Origin: Brachynemurus nebulosus
Taxonomy: Eukaryota; Arthropoda; Insecta; Neuroptera; Myrmeleontidae
Assembly: GCA_035578155.1 (NCBI GenBank)
Contig: JAPWDM010000001.1
Coordinates: forward strand, 81,697,561 to 81,761,560
DNA length: 64,000 nucleotides
Direction of reading: 5' to 3'
Position numbers and translations under genes: made by a program. Below the pieces are notes generated by a model. That model was not told where the DNA came from. It did no database searches and saw only the letters and a list, made by a program, of their open reading frames with translations. The number at the start of each line of letters is the position of its first letter. Position 1 is the first letter of the stretch. Of the stretch, positions 46,804 to 60,900 are shown piece by piece.

Positions 46804-47702
46804 TGTTGTTTAAAATAGGTCTACAATAGCTCAAATTAAAGGTTATGATCTCTACTTTTCAAATATGGGTGGAAAAATTGACCTTATACAATAATGGCTT
46901 CAATATGACGGCTGGAAGGTAAAAACGAATTTTTTTGTGAACAATAAACGTTCTGTAACGTTTTAAAAACTTTTTCATAAAAATTTTTTTGATTAAAAAT
47001 ATAGAGTTTTGTTTAACGTTTTCAGGACAATTTAAAAATTTATAAAATTTATCCATTTAATTTGGAATTTTTTATATCTCGAAAAATAAGCCTATAGAAG
47101 AACTTTGCCTCACAAAAAATAATATTTCTGAAGAGAGCAACCTTCTGTCCTAAAATGAGTACCCTTGTCCCCCTGTAAGAGGGGGAAATTTTTGAAATCT
47201 AAAATAGAAACCCCCATTTTTTAAGGCAAATTCGAATTCTACGGGACAATATACCCAACTTTTATACGAAACTTTTTTTCTCTTCGAACAGATGGCGCTG
47301 TAATTGTAAAAATCAGTTTATATACTTGCACATAAATAAGCTTTTTTTTATTTACAATTACAGCCCCTTCTGTTACGTATAAAAGTTCGGTATTTTGTCC
47401 CGTAGAATCTAAAACTGCAATTAAAAATGTTGGTTTCTAATCAAAATTCCAAAATTGCTCCCCGCCCCCCCCCTACCAGGGGGCTTATTTTAGGACAGAA
47501 AGATATTCTCTCCAGAAATATTATTTTTTTTCAGGCAATGTTTAACTACAGGCTTATTTCTTGAGATATACAAAATTCCAAGTTAGATGGATCACCTGTA
47601 TATATTTTTAAATTGTCCTCAAAACGTTTAAAAAAGTCTTTACAACGTTACAGCACGTTTATTGTCCGCAAAAAATGCGTAGACCTATTTTAAGCAGTCC
47701 CA
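46804..47702. mobile_element. ~900-bp foldback element
   Basis: Outer arms TTTAAAATAGGTCTAC / GTAGACCTATTTTAAG enclose long arms at ~46936-47310 and ~47340-47675, with blocks GGACAATTTAAAAAT, TCTCAAGAAATAAGCC-type and CCCGTAGAATCTAAA. About 115 bp (46822-46935) is present on the left only. The apex is near 47325 between CTGTAATTGTAAA and TTTACAATTACAG. It is followed immediately by (TA)n. Non-coding; class unknown. Confidence 0.75.
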
Positions 47703-47715
47703 ATTTTGGACGCCG

Positions 47716-47716
<1 letters not shown>

Positions 47717-47807
<91 letters not shown>
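47717..47807. repeat. (TA)n microsatellite
   Basis: About 91 bp of TA between the foldback and the mariner remnant. Confidence 0.98.
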
Positions 47808-47810
<3 letters not shown>

Positions 47811-47931
47811 TTTTTAGTATCATTCTATTGGGAACCTATTGTGCATCTACCCACAAAAAAATATTGTCTCAAATCTTTTCGCTGTCAAGGTACTGGTTAA
47901 CAAAGTGAAACTGTCGACTCAAAAACTTAAA

Positions 47932-48230
47932 ATGCACAAAATTGAGTACAGGACTATAATACGTAAAGTTTTTAACAAAAGAAGGAAAGACGCTCTCAAA
48001 AATCAAGCAATGTTTGGATGTGTATGGGTACTCATCACCTGCATTTTCCACTGTAAAAGAATTGAGACGATTTGAGAGGAAATAAATTTAACACAGATAA
48101 CGAGGTGAAATCAGCGGTTTTGGTGCATTTTGAGGATAAAAATCCAGACTATTTTTTTAAGGCCATAGAAGTGTATGTGAGATATTGTAAGAAACGTATT
48201 GAAATCAAAGGAAAGTATATTGAAAAATAA
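47932..48230 (+). pseudogene. Mariner transposase with internal deletion
   Basis: ATG at 47932 opens MHKIEYRTIIRKVFNKR, matching mariner N-termini (first helix-turn-helix). After a frame change near 47985 the sequence continues LDVYGYSSPAFSTVKELRRF, matching the conserved VYG.SSPS.STVK region, and then stops. Downstream, NEVKSAVLVHFEDKNPDYFF...YCKKRIEIKGKYIEK ending at TAA 48228-48230 matches mariner C-termini (F..GI..L..RW.KCI...G.Y.EK). The whole catalytic DDE core, roughly 200+ residues, is missing. This is an internally deleted, dead mariner copy. A possible 3' TIR (TCCAGGTCGGAAACTTTTGG, 48253) follows; the 5' TIR is not clear. Confidence 0.8.
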
Positions 48231-48391
48231 AAAGTTATTCGAAATTAATTTGTCCAGGTCGGAAACTTTTGGTCTTTACTACGTCTATATGTTATGGGCC
48301 AAGTGATTAATGAAGGAATTATTTATAATTCCCGGTCAGTATGAATAAAAATGATAAACCAAATCGGGTGATGTGATTAATAAATATTTAA

Positions 48392-49346
48392 CCCTAGAAT
48401 CATACGTTGGTCTACGAGAAACGTTAATCATACATTGACGTCGTTTTGACGGATGGTCTTTTTACGCAGAGTTTTAGAGTTTATTTGCAAAAAAACTTTT
48501 TTTTACATAACAATACTACAAAAGAGAACCAAATATTTAAAAAAATTAGAATTGGAAAAATTTCTTAATATAAATATTTATTAATTTTTTAAATCTTTTT
48601 ATCAAAGCATATTTTCATTATAAAAATTAAAAAATAGATAAATACATCAATTGTACATCAATTGTATCGAAAAACATGTCTTTCAAATAATTAATTTATA
48701 AACTATTATGAGTCAGTGGACATGTGTGATTTTACAGAATGTGAAATTTCTCAGTCATAAATATTCCTATAGATATGTAGTTATTTCCCCATTAGGCACA
48801 TTTGTAAATTTTCTAAAATTTGTTAGTAATTTTTCGAATAAGATCTCAAAAAATAATAAAAATTAAAATATTTTCCACAAAATAAATTGTTAGTATTTTA
48901 TTAAGTCACTTGAAATGCATTCTTTAGTTTTCGATTCAATATATATGAAAACTTCAGTATTATGTCGTCTCTATATCATCTTTCACGTTATCATAATCAT
49001 TGAATAAATTAATTATAACATGCATATCTTTAATAAATTTTAGAAAAATTAGGAAAACTCTTATATGTGAAGTACAAAATCTTTAAAAAAAAACATCGCG
49101 TAATCATACATCGACGTTCTTTTGACGGACACTATTTCAATACAAACAAAACGACAATGACTATAAACAAAATAAATACGTCTTATGTGTTATAACAGCA
49201 AATAAATAATAATAATACGTCTTATGTGTTATAATAAATAAATTAGATAACAGAAATCTCACAGCAAGCAGGTACCGACAAGTTGTAGTATTGGAGCAGG
49301 TAGAGAAGTTCGTTCATCGTTTTGACGTGTACGTATGATTCTAGGG
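48392..49346. mobile_element. piggyBac-like MITE, complete, TTAA duplication
   Basis: TTAA (48388-48391) is followed by CCCTAGAATCATACG; the right end is CGTATGATTCTAGGG followed by TTAA (49347-49350). CCCTAG termini and TTAA sites are diagnostic of piggyBac. A word of the type AATCATACAT.GACGT..TTTTGACGGA occurs at 48422 and again at 49105. There is a 27-bp-scale duplication AATACGTCTTATGTGTTATAA (49166, 49215). No transposase. A truncated sister copy is at 26800. Confidence 0.92.
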
Positions 49347-49350
49347 TTAA

Positions 49351-50503
49351 ACTTCATTATTTATAACAGTGTCTAATCATTATGAATATTGCTACGTCAT
49401 TATTGCGCAATTTTATAATTTAGGTATATGCGGCAGGGTGCGCGCAGTTTTTGCAATTTAGAATGGAATTAATAAAAACCAACACAGACGGCTTTTTTTC
49501 TATTTTTTTTTTTTTTTTTTTAGTTTACTGTGAATGTATAATACTAATAAAGGTTTGTAAGTGTATAACAACTTTAGCTATGAACGAAAGCTAATACTAG
49601 CGCTCGTGTGTTGTAATTTCTTCAGCAATTCGGCATGGATAAATCAAAATTAGTCGATATGAATCATCGATTCAAAGAAAAATTAAATGAGTTAGTATCA
49701 CTAAACGCTTAGAATGCTCAGGTTTCCACTAATACAAGTTATACACAGATGGTTCAAAAAGTGAAATCTTCTAAGTGTAAAAAGTGTCGAATAAAAAACC
49801 AGAAGATTATTTGTCGAAGCCAAACACCCCCTGTAGTCTTAAATATTCAACAGAACGAAACAAATGATAAAAGTTTCATTTTCGTCTGAGAGACGAAACC
49901 CAGAAATAAGCGGGAATATACAACCTCAGATCCAAATTCCATGCCTACAAATGAAATAATTCTGATTAATCTTAAAACTAAGCTCGTTTTCTATTTTCAA
50001 TTTTATAATTAAGTACTTCTTGTATCGTTAAAATAGTATTGTTCATTTTCCGTAGTTTTAAAATCATAGTTATTTTGGTAACTAATAGTAAGTACTTTTA
50101 CATTAAAAGAATTTAGTGTGCTTTTAGTACTTTATTATTATGTTAATCATAAGTCTGATTATACTTAAAACTTTCTTAACTTTAAAGACGTTTCATATTT
50201 TATATTTGAGAAGTGGTATTACGTCACACAAAGTAATAGGTAATTTATGGGGGTGACTCAGCCTACATACTGACAGTTTCAGATTTTTTTGAATTTTCGG
50301 CTTCGTGATCTTTCCTTATTAGTTTATATTATCACCAAAATCTGTATTAGGTAGTGTAAGATATTTCAACATAATTACAGTTCTATAATTTTTTTTTACA
50401 TTTTCCAATTAAGGAATTTTACGGTTTATCATAAAAATAGATAAATACAAGTATATTCCACAACCAGTGGACAAACGCGTATCCTAGTACAAGGCATTGA
50501 TCT
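49351..50503. other. A/T-rich DNA, one small open frame not called
   Basis: A T-run (49500-49521) and a 26-codon frame from ATG at 49634 after an acceptor-like TTCTTCAG (MDKSKLVDMNHRFKEK) are the only points of note. No domain and no paralogue in the window. Confidence 0.4.
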
Positions 50504-50511
50504 TTACGTTA

Positions 50512-51660
50512 ATAGGGATTGCAGTCCGGCACCAATTTCAATCCGGCCGGATCCGACCGGATCTGACTGGATTGGTTACATCAAAACAATTTTTCCCTTT
50601 CGTTCGAAAATCAACTGTACAACTGTATAAAAGATGATCAAGTGAGTGTAGTACTAGATTTCACAAATTACAACAATGATAATATTGATAATAAAATTAT
50701 TTTTTGTAATTCCGGGACTAAAATACATAATTTTGTTCCTCATAATAGGAAGTAAAGTGGCACTTTTAGTCCCAAGGGACTAAAAAATTCTTCTAGTCCC
50801 GCTTTAAGCCAATCAACAAGCAGAATTTACAGAGAATTAACTTAAATTAAATAGTGTTACTAGGTAATTTAAAATAATAAACAAATTCAAACTTGTAGAT
50901 AAAGAAAAACAGCTGTATTATTATATTGTACCACAATCCGACTGATTTACTCAAAGTGTACTTGATGTAATATTATTACATACAATTTGAATGACATTTA
51001 AAATTTATTTTCTTAATTTTTATAATTTTAAATTATCCGGAATTGCAAAAAATAATATATTGTCCCTCGTGTTAATTGTTGCGAAAGGGCCTTTACAGGC
51101 CCTTTGTTAAAACTCACACTTTAGTCCCTTGGTGTAAAACATACTATTGTAACTTACATCACATTATGTAAGTAACTTAAATCTAAATGAATTAACCTTA
51201 ATCAACTAAGGTCACAGTAATTAGGTAACTTAGGGACGCTTAGCAGTCTCATTTTTATCATTGTGTCACTTTTAGTGAATCTGTTCAATGAATGGCACAA
51301 TTATCACAATAACGAGTTTAGAAATTCTTCTTATTTTTTAATATACTTACCTTAAATAACTATTTTAAGTATAACAGTTACAAAAAAATCAATTCTGGTT
51401 TTGATTAATCGACTTTTTATAAAGTTACACATATAGACAACGCCCGAAAACAGGGCCTTTTAGCTACTATACTTGTCGGTTTTATTGCCAACAAAGAGCC
51501 ATGCATAGAAGACAAAGACAAATATTTTCCTCGAACCTTTCATTTTTAAGTACCTACTCATACAACAGTGCGAGTATTTTTCTCAAAAAATGGTGTCATG
51601 TATAAATGACGCCGGAACTGCCAGATTACCGGATCCAGGGATTCGAATTGCAATCCCTAT
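50512..51660. mobile_element. 1149-bp hAT-like non-autonomous element
   Basis: The ends ATAGGGATTGCA / TGCAATCCCTAT are flanked by 8-mers TTACGTTA (50504-50511) and TTACGTAA (51661-51668), a 7/8 match, as expected for hAT. Near the left end CCGGA/TCCGG words cluster (50526-50570), with more near the right end (51611-51645), typical hAT subterminal repeats. Inside, AGTCCC/GGGACT words form a second inverted set (~50716-50805, 51061-51130), perhaps a nested element. No transposase. Confidence 0.75.
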
Positions 51661-51668
51661 TTACGTAA

Positions 51669-53230
51669 GACTATAAAATACTAAGCAGCCAGAAACCAAA
51701 ATTTTATTCATTTTTTGGCATTTCCCTTAGTGATTTCAACTTGATTTTTTAAGAGACGTTTTCTAGCAATAAAACATACCCCCATGCAAAATTTATCTAC
51801 TGGGGATCAGTTTCTTTATTTTTATTTATTTGACTGACGAAAATTCAATTAATTACCTATAAAAGTTGTTGGCTAAAACCCTCAATTTTGTAAAGAGAAA
51901 TCTCAATTTCATTTTAATTGTAAGAGCTTTTTCTAATGGTATATTACATAATGAAAATATTTTATCCTTACTTTTCATACGGGAATTACCTTAAGAAATC
52001 AAGATACTTTTTTTCTTAAATCTATGTCGTCTGAGAGTTAGTGACAATCGGACATTTAATGTAAAAATCGGTCATAATAGCCAATACACCACTCACCATA
52101 GTATACTCGTAAAACACGAATATTGTATGTACTAATTATAGAAATGTAATGCTCTATTAACACATTTTATTATGCTTGCATATTATTTAATGTGAAAATT
52201 TTCTGTCTGTAATTCTTTAAGTTTTTAGATTTTTAATTCTCTAACCGATTAAAGTTATTCGAAATTATTTTAATTAATAGTACTTATACAGTTTGTTAAC
52301 TGTAATTTTTTTAGATTTTTGGGAGTGACAGTCACAATGTTGGGGGAGGGAGGTGTATGTTAGAGAAACGTAAGGCCTTCAATAATTCGTAAACAGGGTA
52401 TTCGCAGATTGAAAAGTAGTAAATATAGGATAAACTTCATTCTAAAAGATTTGGTTACCTATATCTTTGAAATTTACAGACACAACTGAAATAATTTAAC
52501 TGAGTGTTCTTACCAAATGAAAGTATCTCTATTTTTTCAAATTCTTTGGACCTGCGAGAGCGCACAAGAGATACAACAAATCAATATTGTAATAGTTAAA
52601 AAATGGCAAAGGAAATGTTAACTTCATTTTGAAAAATTTTCGTTTTATATCCCATACCTATTTTCCTCACCTATTCTATAGTGCGGTAAAAATTTTTCAT
52701 TTTCACTATTCACTGCAGAGAAGTAAGTTAAAAACAAGAAACATTTTTTTCTTACAATTTAGCTGAGATTTCTATCTATAGCACGTACGTACTAAAACTG
52801 ATGTTCATAGGTCCCAGAGACTTAAGAACTATGAGAGTGTCCAGGCAAACTGCATGATTGACGAAATATTAATAGTTCCGTGATTTTGATTACGAAACCC
52901 TAATAATAATGCAGTTTAACGTCGGTTTTACACGCAAGCTTTCTATATGAGACACCAAACATGTCATGTTTTAATACTTTGTTTAGGCAAATACAACAGT
53001 GATACACATACCTAATATATATGCGGAACTAGTATTTGTTCCTATGCAAAGATCTTTGAGCAATTATGTCAGTATTTATCTGAATTTGTGAAAGGAATTT
53101 CAGGAAAATATTTTTAAGCGTAACTAACCGTAGGGTTCGAATCCATAATTTATCAATCCAATAACCAATTACTTAGCACGTCTGACCATTTAGCTTCCGA
53201 GAAATATATTTACATACAGGCTGAGTTTTT
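51669..53230. other. A/T-rich intergenic DNA, no supported feature
   Basis: No element ends, coding frame or RNA motif recognised. Confidence 0.45.
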
Positions 53231-54570
53231 TGAGAGTTGCCATTTTTATTACAGCCCAACCGTTGATTTAATTGAAAAATTGTTCAAATAAGAGTTGTAA
53301 ATATCGATGAGGGCAACCGCTTGCTATAGTCACGAGCTTTATAGCTTTTATAATTTTCGACTTGTGATACAAACTTATAGATTTTTAAATAAGAGTGTAT
53401 GTTAATTTTTCGATAAAACTGATCTAAGGTATCAATTAAAAACATAAATGAAGAAAAAAAATTTTTACCCAAGTTTATTTTTTGAATTTTTCTTTAGTTT
53501 ATCAATTAGGCGTTAAAAATACGCATATATTGTATTTGAGGTTACTTCAACCGACAGTATTCTGGTCGGTTAACATTTCTATTACATCCAAGAAAAGAAC
53601 CTTTTTCACTATGATCTCTGTCATACAAATGGTTAAAATTCAGATTTTGAGTATAGATGTCAGGCTCTATTTCAAGTTTTTAAAAGTTTTGCATAATAAA
53701 ATCAAATTACTTTAAAAGATTAGTATTTAAAGTAACTTAATTTAAAAAGGATTTGAAGTTATAGAACAGCAGTTGGCAGTAAAATACATGTACACACCCA
53801 ATATAAACCAAAGTGACATTGGCGTTTCCCAATAGTAGCAAAGTGAGGTTTACTGGAAACGAACATATTATTAATAAATGTACTCAAATAGTGTAAAAAT
53901 ATTTGAAATTCCATAGTATTTTTTTTTTATTAAAAGTGAAATTAGAAAGCCTTTCTTTTCCTTTAAAAATACTTAAAAATATGTTTAGACGCCTATGTGT
54001 CTGTCAAACAGTGACTTTTCAGAATAATTATTTTTTTATTTTTCAATGAATTAAAACTGAAGTTTTATTTCCTTATTGTACTTATTTAGTTATCATTTTT
54101 ATATGATGATTTAATTTATTTAATAATTTTAATTTTCGATAGAAAACGTAATAATCGTTTAATTTTTCGTTATTACATTAATCAAAATGGCAGCCATATT
54201 GAGCTAATATCGTTTTAAATTACGTAAACTGTTTTAATCGTTTGCAAGCACTTGGGTACGAAATTTAAAAGTGTCGTTTTTAAAACGTAATTACTCAAAA
54301 ATATGAGATAAAACAATTAAAATTTAAGTGTAACTGGCAGTTTTGAATCATAAACAAATTTTTGAAAAACTTTTAAACATAAGTTTTCATTTAAAAAAAA
54401 AAAAAACTAAGTTTGCATCATAGCTTGAAAACTATAAGAGCTATAAAGCTCCTGATTATAGCAATCGGTTGCCCCCATCGATATCTACAACTCTTATTTG
54501 AACAATTATTTTTCGATTAAATTAACGGTATTTATCAACGGTCTGGTTGTAATAAAAATGGTAACTTTCA
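53231..54570. mobile_element. 1.34-kb TIR element with ~190-bp arms
   Basis: The left arm ~53231-53400 (TGAGAGTTGCCATTTTTATTAC start) and right arm ~54395-54570 (ending GTAATAAAAATGGTAACTTTCA-like) are inverse copies, sharing GTTCAAATAAGAGTTGTA, ATATCGATG and GAGCTTTATAGCT. The interior (~1 kb) is A/T-rich with no domain-bearing frame. The target duplication is not clear. Confidence 0.7.
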
Positions 54571-54572
54571 AA

Positions 54573-56995
54573 AATTGTACTATTGTACTGTAATAATACA
54601 ATTTACTTATTAATGGGATAGTAAGAAACTGTGACATTTCTCTTCAAAAAATGATGTCAGCTAAAGTTTTATTTAACTTTAAGGTAATACTTAGTAAATA
54701 TCTTGACGAGAAGGATAAATTATAATGAGCGAAATCGTCCCTTAATAGGTACTGTTTACACGCCGCTAAGAGTTCAGTTGGGTTAAAATACCATGTCCTA
54801 AAATTAATCAACAAAATGTATTTCATCAGTTCTTTCATAAAATAAATTTATTTTATCAATCTGTATTTTTTTTTTTTTCATTTCTCTCTGTGCGACGACT
54901 GTGTACAATTTTCTTGTAGCGTCACTCATCTAAACGGAGGTATGCGCGCGTACATTAACATTAACTTCATGTCGTATACATAGTATGTACAGTACACCTA
55001 GTGGATGTATATGGGTACGCACCGCATCGCATGCACACATACCCATGTGCTGATGAATTTTCCACCGAATTAAAAAAGAAAGAACTGAACAATTGCAGTA
55101 CAGAGTTGCGTATTTTCTTTTAATATAATATTATACATATATGTATAAATGTATGTAGTTGTTATGATAAAACGTTAATTAATTATATTAAACATACCAA
55201 TTATACTTTATTTGATTGCTATATCACTTGCAGGCCTCAAGTCAAAATGAAGTCTTTTTGGTAACATTTGAAAGCGATGGCGGTAACCACATCACTGTAT
55301 TCAGATCTGTGCCGAAGTTTATTATTATGTATATATTTTTTTTGCGAAAATTGTAAAAAGAGTACGTTGCAGCGCACAATAATTTATCTCAATATTTATC
55401 ATGATCACATTGAAGCTTCTAAAATGTACGTGGGTTCACAATAGTTATAGTTTTATAATTTTTTTGATGAAGAATAAATTTAAGTATACCTATGTATTTA
55501 TTTGGACTAAATTGGGAAAATATATAAATATATCACATTCTCGAAAGATGTGCAGTTAAATTTAAGTTTAATTATTTCTTAATTACCAATCAGACATTCG
55601 TTCATTCAGTATCTAGATATTAAGAATGTACACAAAGGCTGACGAAGAATATGTTAGTAATATTATTGTTCATTCCAAACCGCAACTATAAACATAACTT
55701 TTCACACTTTAAGAGAAAAAACAAATGATATTCAATTGTTGAAAAAACAATCACTGTTTTCTGTTTTTCAAAAGATTGGTTGACTTTGCAATGCACAATT
55801 TAGTTAATCGTAGAAGGTAAATAAATTAAACACATTGTAACTAAAAAGACTGTATGATTACTGATGATTAGTAATATTAAAATTTATTAAAAGGTTAACA
55901 CTGAAATCAAAATTTTGTAAAAAGTGCATGCAATTTGTGTACATGTTAGATCAATTTAAAATAAAGTAATCTATTTTTATAACAAAAATGATCTCACCTT
56001 ATTGACAAAAAGAAAGAAAAAAAAGAAAACATAAATATATTATTGTATTAATACGTGGCACTAATTCTGATACTAACCAATGCATACAATTTTTGTACAA
56101 AATATAAAAATAGTTATTTTTCGCATGTACTGTTACTAATAGATTTGGTTTAGACACATTTTTTTGCAGACGTTGATGTTTATTGTATAAAGAATGTTAA
56201 AAATAGGTCACATGTGTATGTATATATTTGCCATTTCTTTTTTTCAATTTTTTATTCCAGTCTGCGCTTTTAGTGATAAAAAAAATTTGAGTTCAGTAAG
56301 ATAGTAGTGAGAGTACTTGTTTGTGCAAAATTCTTTTTTCTGTAGATACATATACATAGGTGTATGTTGTATTTATATGCATTTGTGTGGTATAATATAA
56401 TATACCGTAGTTTATACATATATCAGTTTTTTCAATGCAATTTTCAAAGTCTAGAAATATTTAATAATAACAATAATAATAATAATAATAATAAAATATT
56501 AATATTATTAACAATGAATAATAACAATATTAACAATAAATAATAACAATAGTAATAATAATAAAAGTATACGTTATTAAAATGTACATAGGTCCATATA
56601 ATTTCAATAAATTAATATGTACATATATTTGAGCATTTTAAACGTGTAAATTGATTAGTGGAAAAATAAATGATAGCTACAAAAATTCATAGTATCAAGA
56701 ATAATTAACATTTAAAGCAGAATCTACGATGACATTTTTTAAACTGTTTTAAGAAACGAACGTAGACGTTAATTTTCAAAAACTATTTTCTAAAACAATC
56801 TCTAAGATCCAGCTAGATAGATATGTATTATTATGTATCTACACATACATACAGCCAAGTACAATAACGAGTAAAAAGAACTTCTGTTTTTTAAGAAGTG
56901 AAATAATAGTTGCTATGCAACAGTAAGTTCTGGAACGTTTACCTGGTTACTACGTAAATTTCATGCTTCAACATGGTTTAGTACCACGTGTCCTT

Positions 56996-56997
<2 letters not shown>
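54573..56997. other. Quiet A/T-rich region, possible non-coding host DNA
   Basis: Largely free of the repeat families seen elsewhere. Contains (ATA)n/(AAC) tracts at ~56465-56570 and TGTACATA words (56583, 56618). No exon was recognised. It could be UTR, intron or intergenic sequence of a gene outside the window. Confidence 0.35.

Positions 56998-57085
<88 letters not shown>
56998..57085. repeat. (TA)n microsatellite
   Basis: About 88 bp of TA. Confidence 0.98.
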
Positions 57086-57088
<3 letters not shown>

Positions 57089-57884
57089 TTTTTAAATAGG
57101 TAGCAAGACAAAAAGTATTTAAATACCTTCATTTAAATTTAAAAAAAAAGAAAACTGTATAACACCGAAATTGACAACAATTTGAACTGAAAGTATTCAT
57201 TAAAAAAATGTATATATACACATCATAATATTAAATGAGATTTGCGTACTTCCACTACTGTGTAAAACAGAATGAATAAAATTGAAATGTGGACATTAGG
57301 GTGGAGAGAAAGGAAAGGAAAATGCTACTGGAATGGTGATGAATAAAAAAATCATGGCGAATAAATTACGGATGTCATCTTAGGTATACTCGCACTCGAA
57401 TACACATTAGTCGGTAAAGAGACGCACACGTTAAAATTTTTAAATGTCGAAAACAGAGGAACGCACCAACGGAACGCGCGAAACAGCAAGCAACAGAGGC
57501 AACAAATGAACACTTAATATGTTCAATCTAAAAAAAATTACATTTAATTTACCAGTCGGCCTATCATAAACGAGATAAGAATAAAATACAAAAATAGATT
57601 AGTTTAACAAAATAACTTTAACTATCGGGGAACAGTTAGCAATGTATGCATCTTATTGTTATTATTATTTTTATAATATTAAAATATTAAAAAGATTGTA
57701 TTATTTGCTATAATTTTACTTTATATCTCTGTTATTATTGCTTACTGTTAATTAATTTAATTATATTACCATATTTTGTTTGTTATTTCAAATGATTATT
57801 ATTCTTACTGTTTATTATTATTATTATTATTATTTACTATTAGTGTAACATTATTATTATCATTTGTTATTATTATTATTATTA

Positions 57885-57917
<33 letters not shown>

Positions 57918-60900
57918 GCATCCTTACTATTACTGTTGTTGTTGTGGTAACCGAGTAAAATAGAAATTGTGGGTTTGTTTACCTGTAGATAAGTAGGGCC
58001 TCTGAGCACGTGCATTTAAGGACATGTGTATGCTTCGAAGAGTAGTTAGTATGTTGGTTATTCCATATTTTATTTTTTTTTGTATGCGAACCTCGATGGT
58101 AATGTTATCATCCAGTGTAGTGAGCTAATGCGCTGTGCAATCAAACAGTAGTATTATCTGATGTTGCGGTCTCAACATGCAACTTGACACACGAACGTTT
58201 GTCACATTTACAATTTTCAAATGAAAACGCGCGAAAACGCGGCACTTGTATGCGAATCCACAAACACAACAGAATACAATTTTTTGGTAAATAAAATACA
58301 AAAGATTTTCACACAACAAATAATTAATTAATGAATTTGTACTACTAGTAACTACTATTAGTAAGTAGTTAATTGATCGGAAAAGATTACTAGATTTTAC
58401 TAAATAATGTAATAATTAATAATAAATTGTATTAACAATATCAATAATTCTAATCATATAACGATTTAATTAAATTATGACTGATCAAAATACTGAATTA
58501 AGCCTCTTTGATACTTGTGTTATGTTGTATGTATATTTTTTTCTAAATACATAAATTAGTTAATCAAGTATTTTGTGCATTATCAGTACAGAGTAACGGC
58601 GTCGCGAATGAATGCAAGCAGAACAGAGAATATCATCAGTGCGAACTAAAAAGTGTATATGAGTGAATATTCTTTATTTGAGCCATCTGCCGTAATAAGT
58701 CCCACACTAAAAAATAGTGCGTAACTCGACCTACCACCTCCCTGGGTGTTCCTCCAACCCGCGACATGCAGAGCCCCTATCAACATCCCCTCTCGCGAGA
58801 TGAAAATGCGCACACAACTAAAGTGACTTGCAATTAAAAATGGCAATGAAAAATAAAGAGAAAAAAAAATATACACGTATACAAATACATTCAACACATT
58901 TCTACTTTCACTTTTGAAAAATTAAATTTTCCAACAAATATGCAGTGCAAAAAATGCATGCATCGTGAATGAAAATGTAAAGAATCATGATGCAATAATG
59001 CACTCGAGTACGATAAATATTATGAAGAAAAAAGATGAAAATTGGTACTGCATATCTATGAAAGGTAATGAGAGAGGGAACTAGTCAGTTTTTCTCTCCG
59101 CTTCTTGCCGCTCTGCACCTGTTTGATACTCTACCACCCGTCCTCCGCTTGCTTGCTTGTATGAACCAACGAATTCATCCCCAAAAAATCATTACGAATT
59201 TCCGCGAACGAATGCGGTGCGGGTTGAAAAAGAGTAAAATCAGCAGGATGAGTGAACGGGAGATGACGCGTGGGGCTAGGAATAGGTTTGTGTTGTTACT
59301 ATAGTATCTAGAGCGCATGTACTATGGATAGGAAACAGAATTAAATACGCTTTTTCGCATAGCCTAGTATAAATACACACACCCTCCTAACTAAGTCCCT
59401 ATAATAGTTAGTATTTTATGTATATGTATATGTATATATGTGTGTAATACACTGATATATATATGTATAGTGTATGGAAAACGGAATGAGTGAGGTAGAC
59501 GACAGCTTCACCACAATATATTATGTAGTAGTGTGAGGTATGAATGGTGAATTCGCTTGTTTTCAAATACATTCTTTCTCTCTTTTGCGCACTGTTTCGC
59601 GGACGGATTCATTGGTTTTTGTTTAGTATACCCCTACTCTTCTTCTATAATATGCTCCTGCCTTCCTGGACCATATACTATCGATTGAATAATCAATAAA
59701 ACACGTAATAAAAGCTGCTTATTTCTAGCTCTGCAGAATTTTCACCACTGTATTGGTAGAGGAAGGTGTCTCACTCATATGTATACGTATTATATATAGA
59801 TATAAAATATACTAAAAATGTATAGTTCTTGTGAGTTGTAATGTCGACTGTTCACTCATTGCACCCATGTACTCCCCCTCGCCACTTATCACCACTCACT
59901 CATTGCTCTTCCGTACTCTATGTTGCTGTTCACTCGTTGCGTTATGCTGTGATTCCTTTTTCTCATCTAACGTATGGTGCAGTCGATTCTTTACATTTAC
60001 CACTTCTATAGAGAGTTCATAACACACTTATTATATGTAGACACGTATGTAGTGTGTGTATGTATATATATGTGTGCTCAGTTAAATTGAATGCCTGTAT
60101 ATCATTCCCCATTACTTTAAATAGAAAAGTGAAAATTTAATAAAAATAATAATACAAAATGAGACACACTAGTTAGCACTTATGTAGATACTCATTCCTC
60201 TGTACAACTGAATCACCTAATATATTTATTGTACGTCGAACGTTTCAAATTTAGAAATTAATAATAATTGGATCAAGTTGGTCAGCAAAATAATTTTTTT
60301 TTCAACCACTTCAATCGTAAATTAGCATTACATAACAGGTAACTTAACGGCTAAGTTTCATTTACCATTCTAATTTCTGATTGCTGCAGTTACAAAAAAT
60401 AACAAGTAAAAAAGTTTACCTAGCCTACATTCTTATACGCAGCTAAATAACCATTTACCTCGATTAGTAAATAAGTTCTCTATATGGAAATAGTTACGTA
60501 TAGACGCCTGCCTTGATTAAAACAAAAACTTCCTCATACTCGGTTCGAAAGTTTATTTTTGTCGCTATAGATGTTAAGAATTCTACATCCGAGTTCACGA
60601 AAACAACACGATCTTTAATGATTGTAAGTAATGGACTATTATTCAGTTTTGTAAAAAACTAAATTTCAAGTATTACAAATTAATAGTACATATCAATAAC
60701 GGATCACATTGTAAAATTTTTCTTATTTTAATGGAAAACACTATTATGGTCTCAAAATAGCTAAACTGTATTCTTAACACTATGCAACCATAAATAATAT
60801 TTATTAGTGTTTGATAAGTAAAGTGGGTTAAAATTACCTTTACTAGTTGCCCCTCTTTGTTCTAGTCTATAATCTGAACTTCGAAATGTTTCACACCACC

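Noticed and set aside
59368..59410. TATAAATA box with a possible start ~30 bp downstream
   Set aside because: TATA-like words are expected by chance in A/T-rich DNA and no transcript or reading frame follows.
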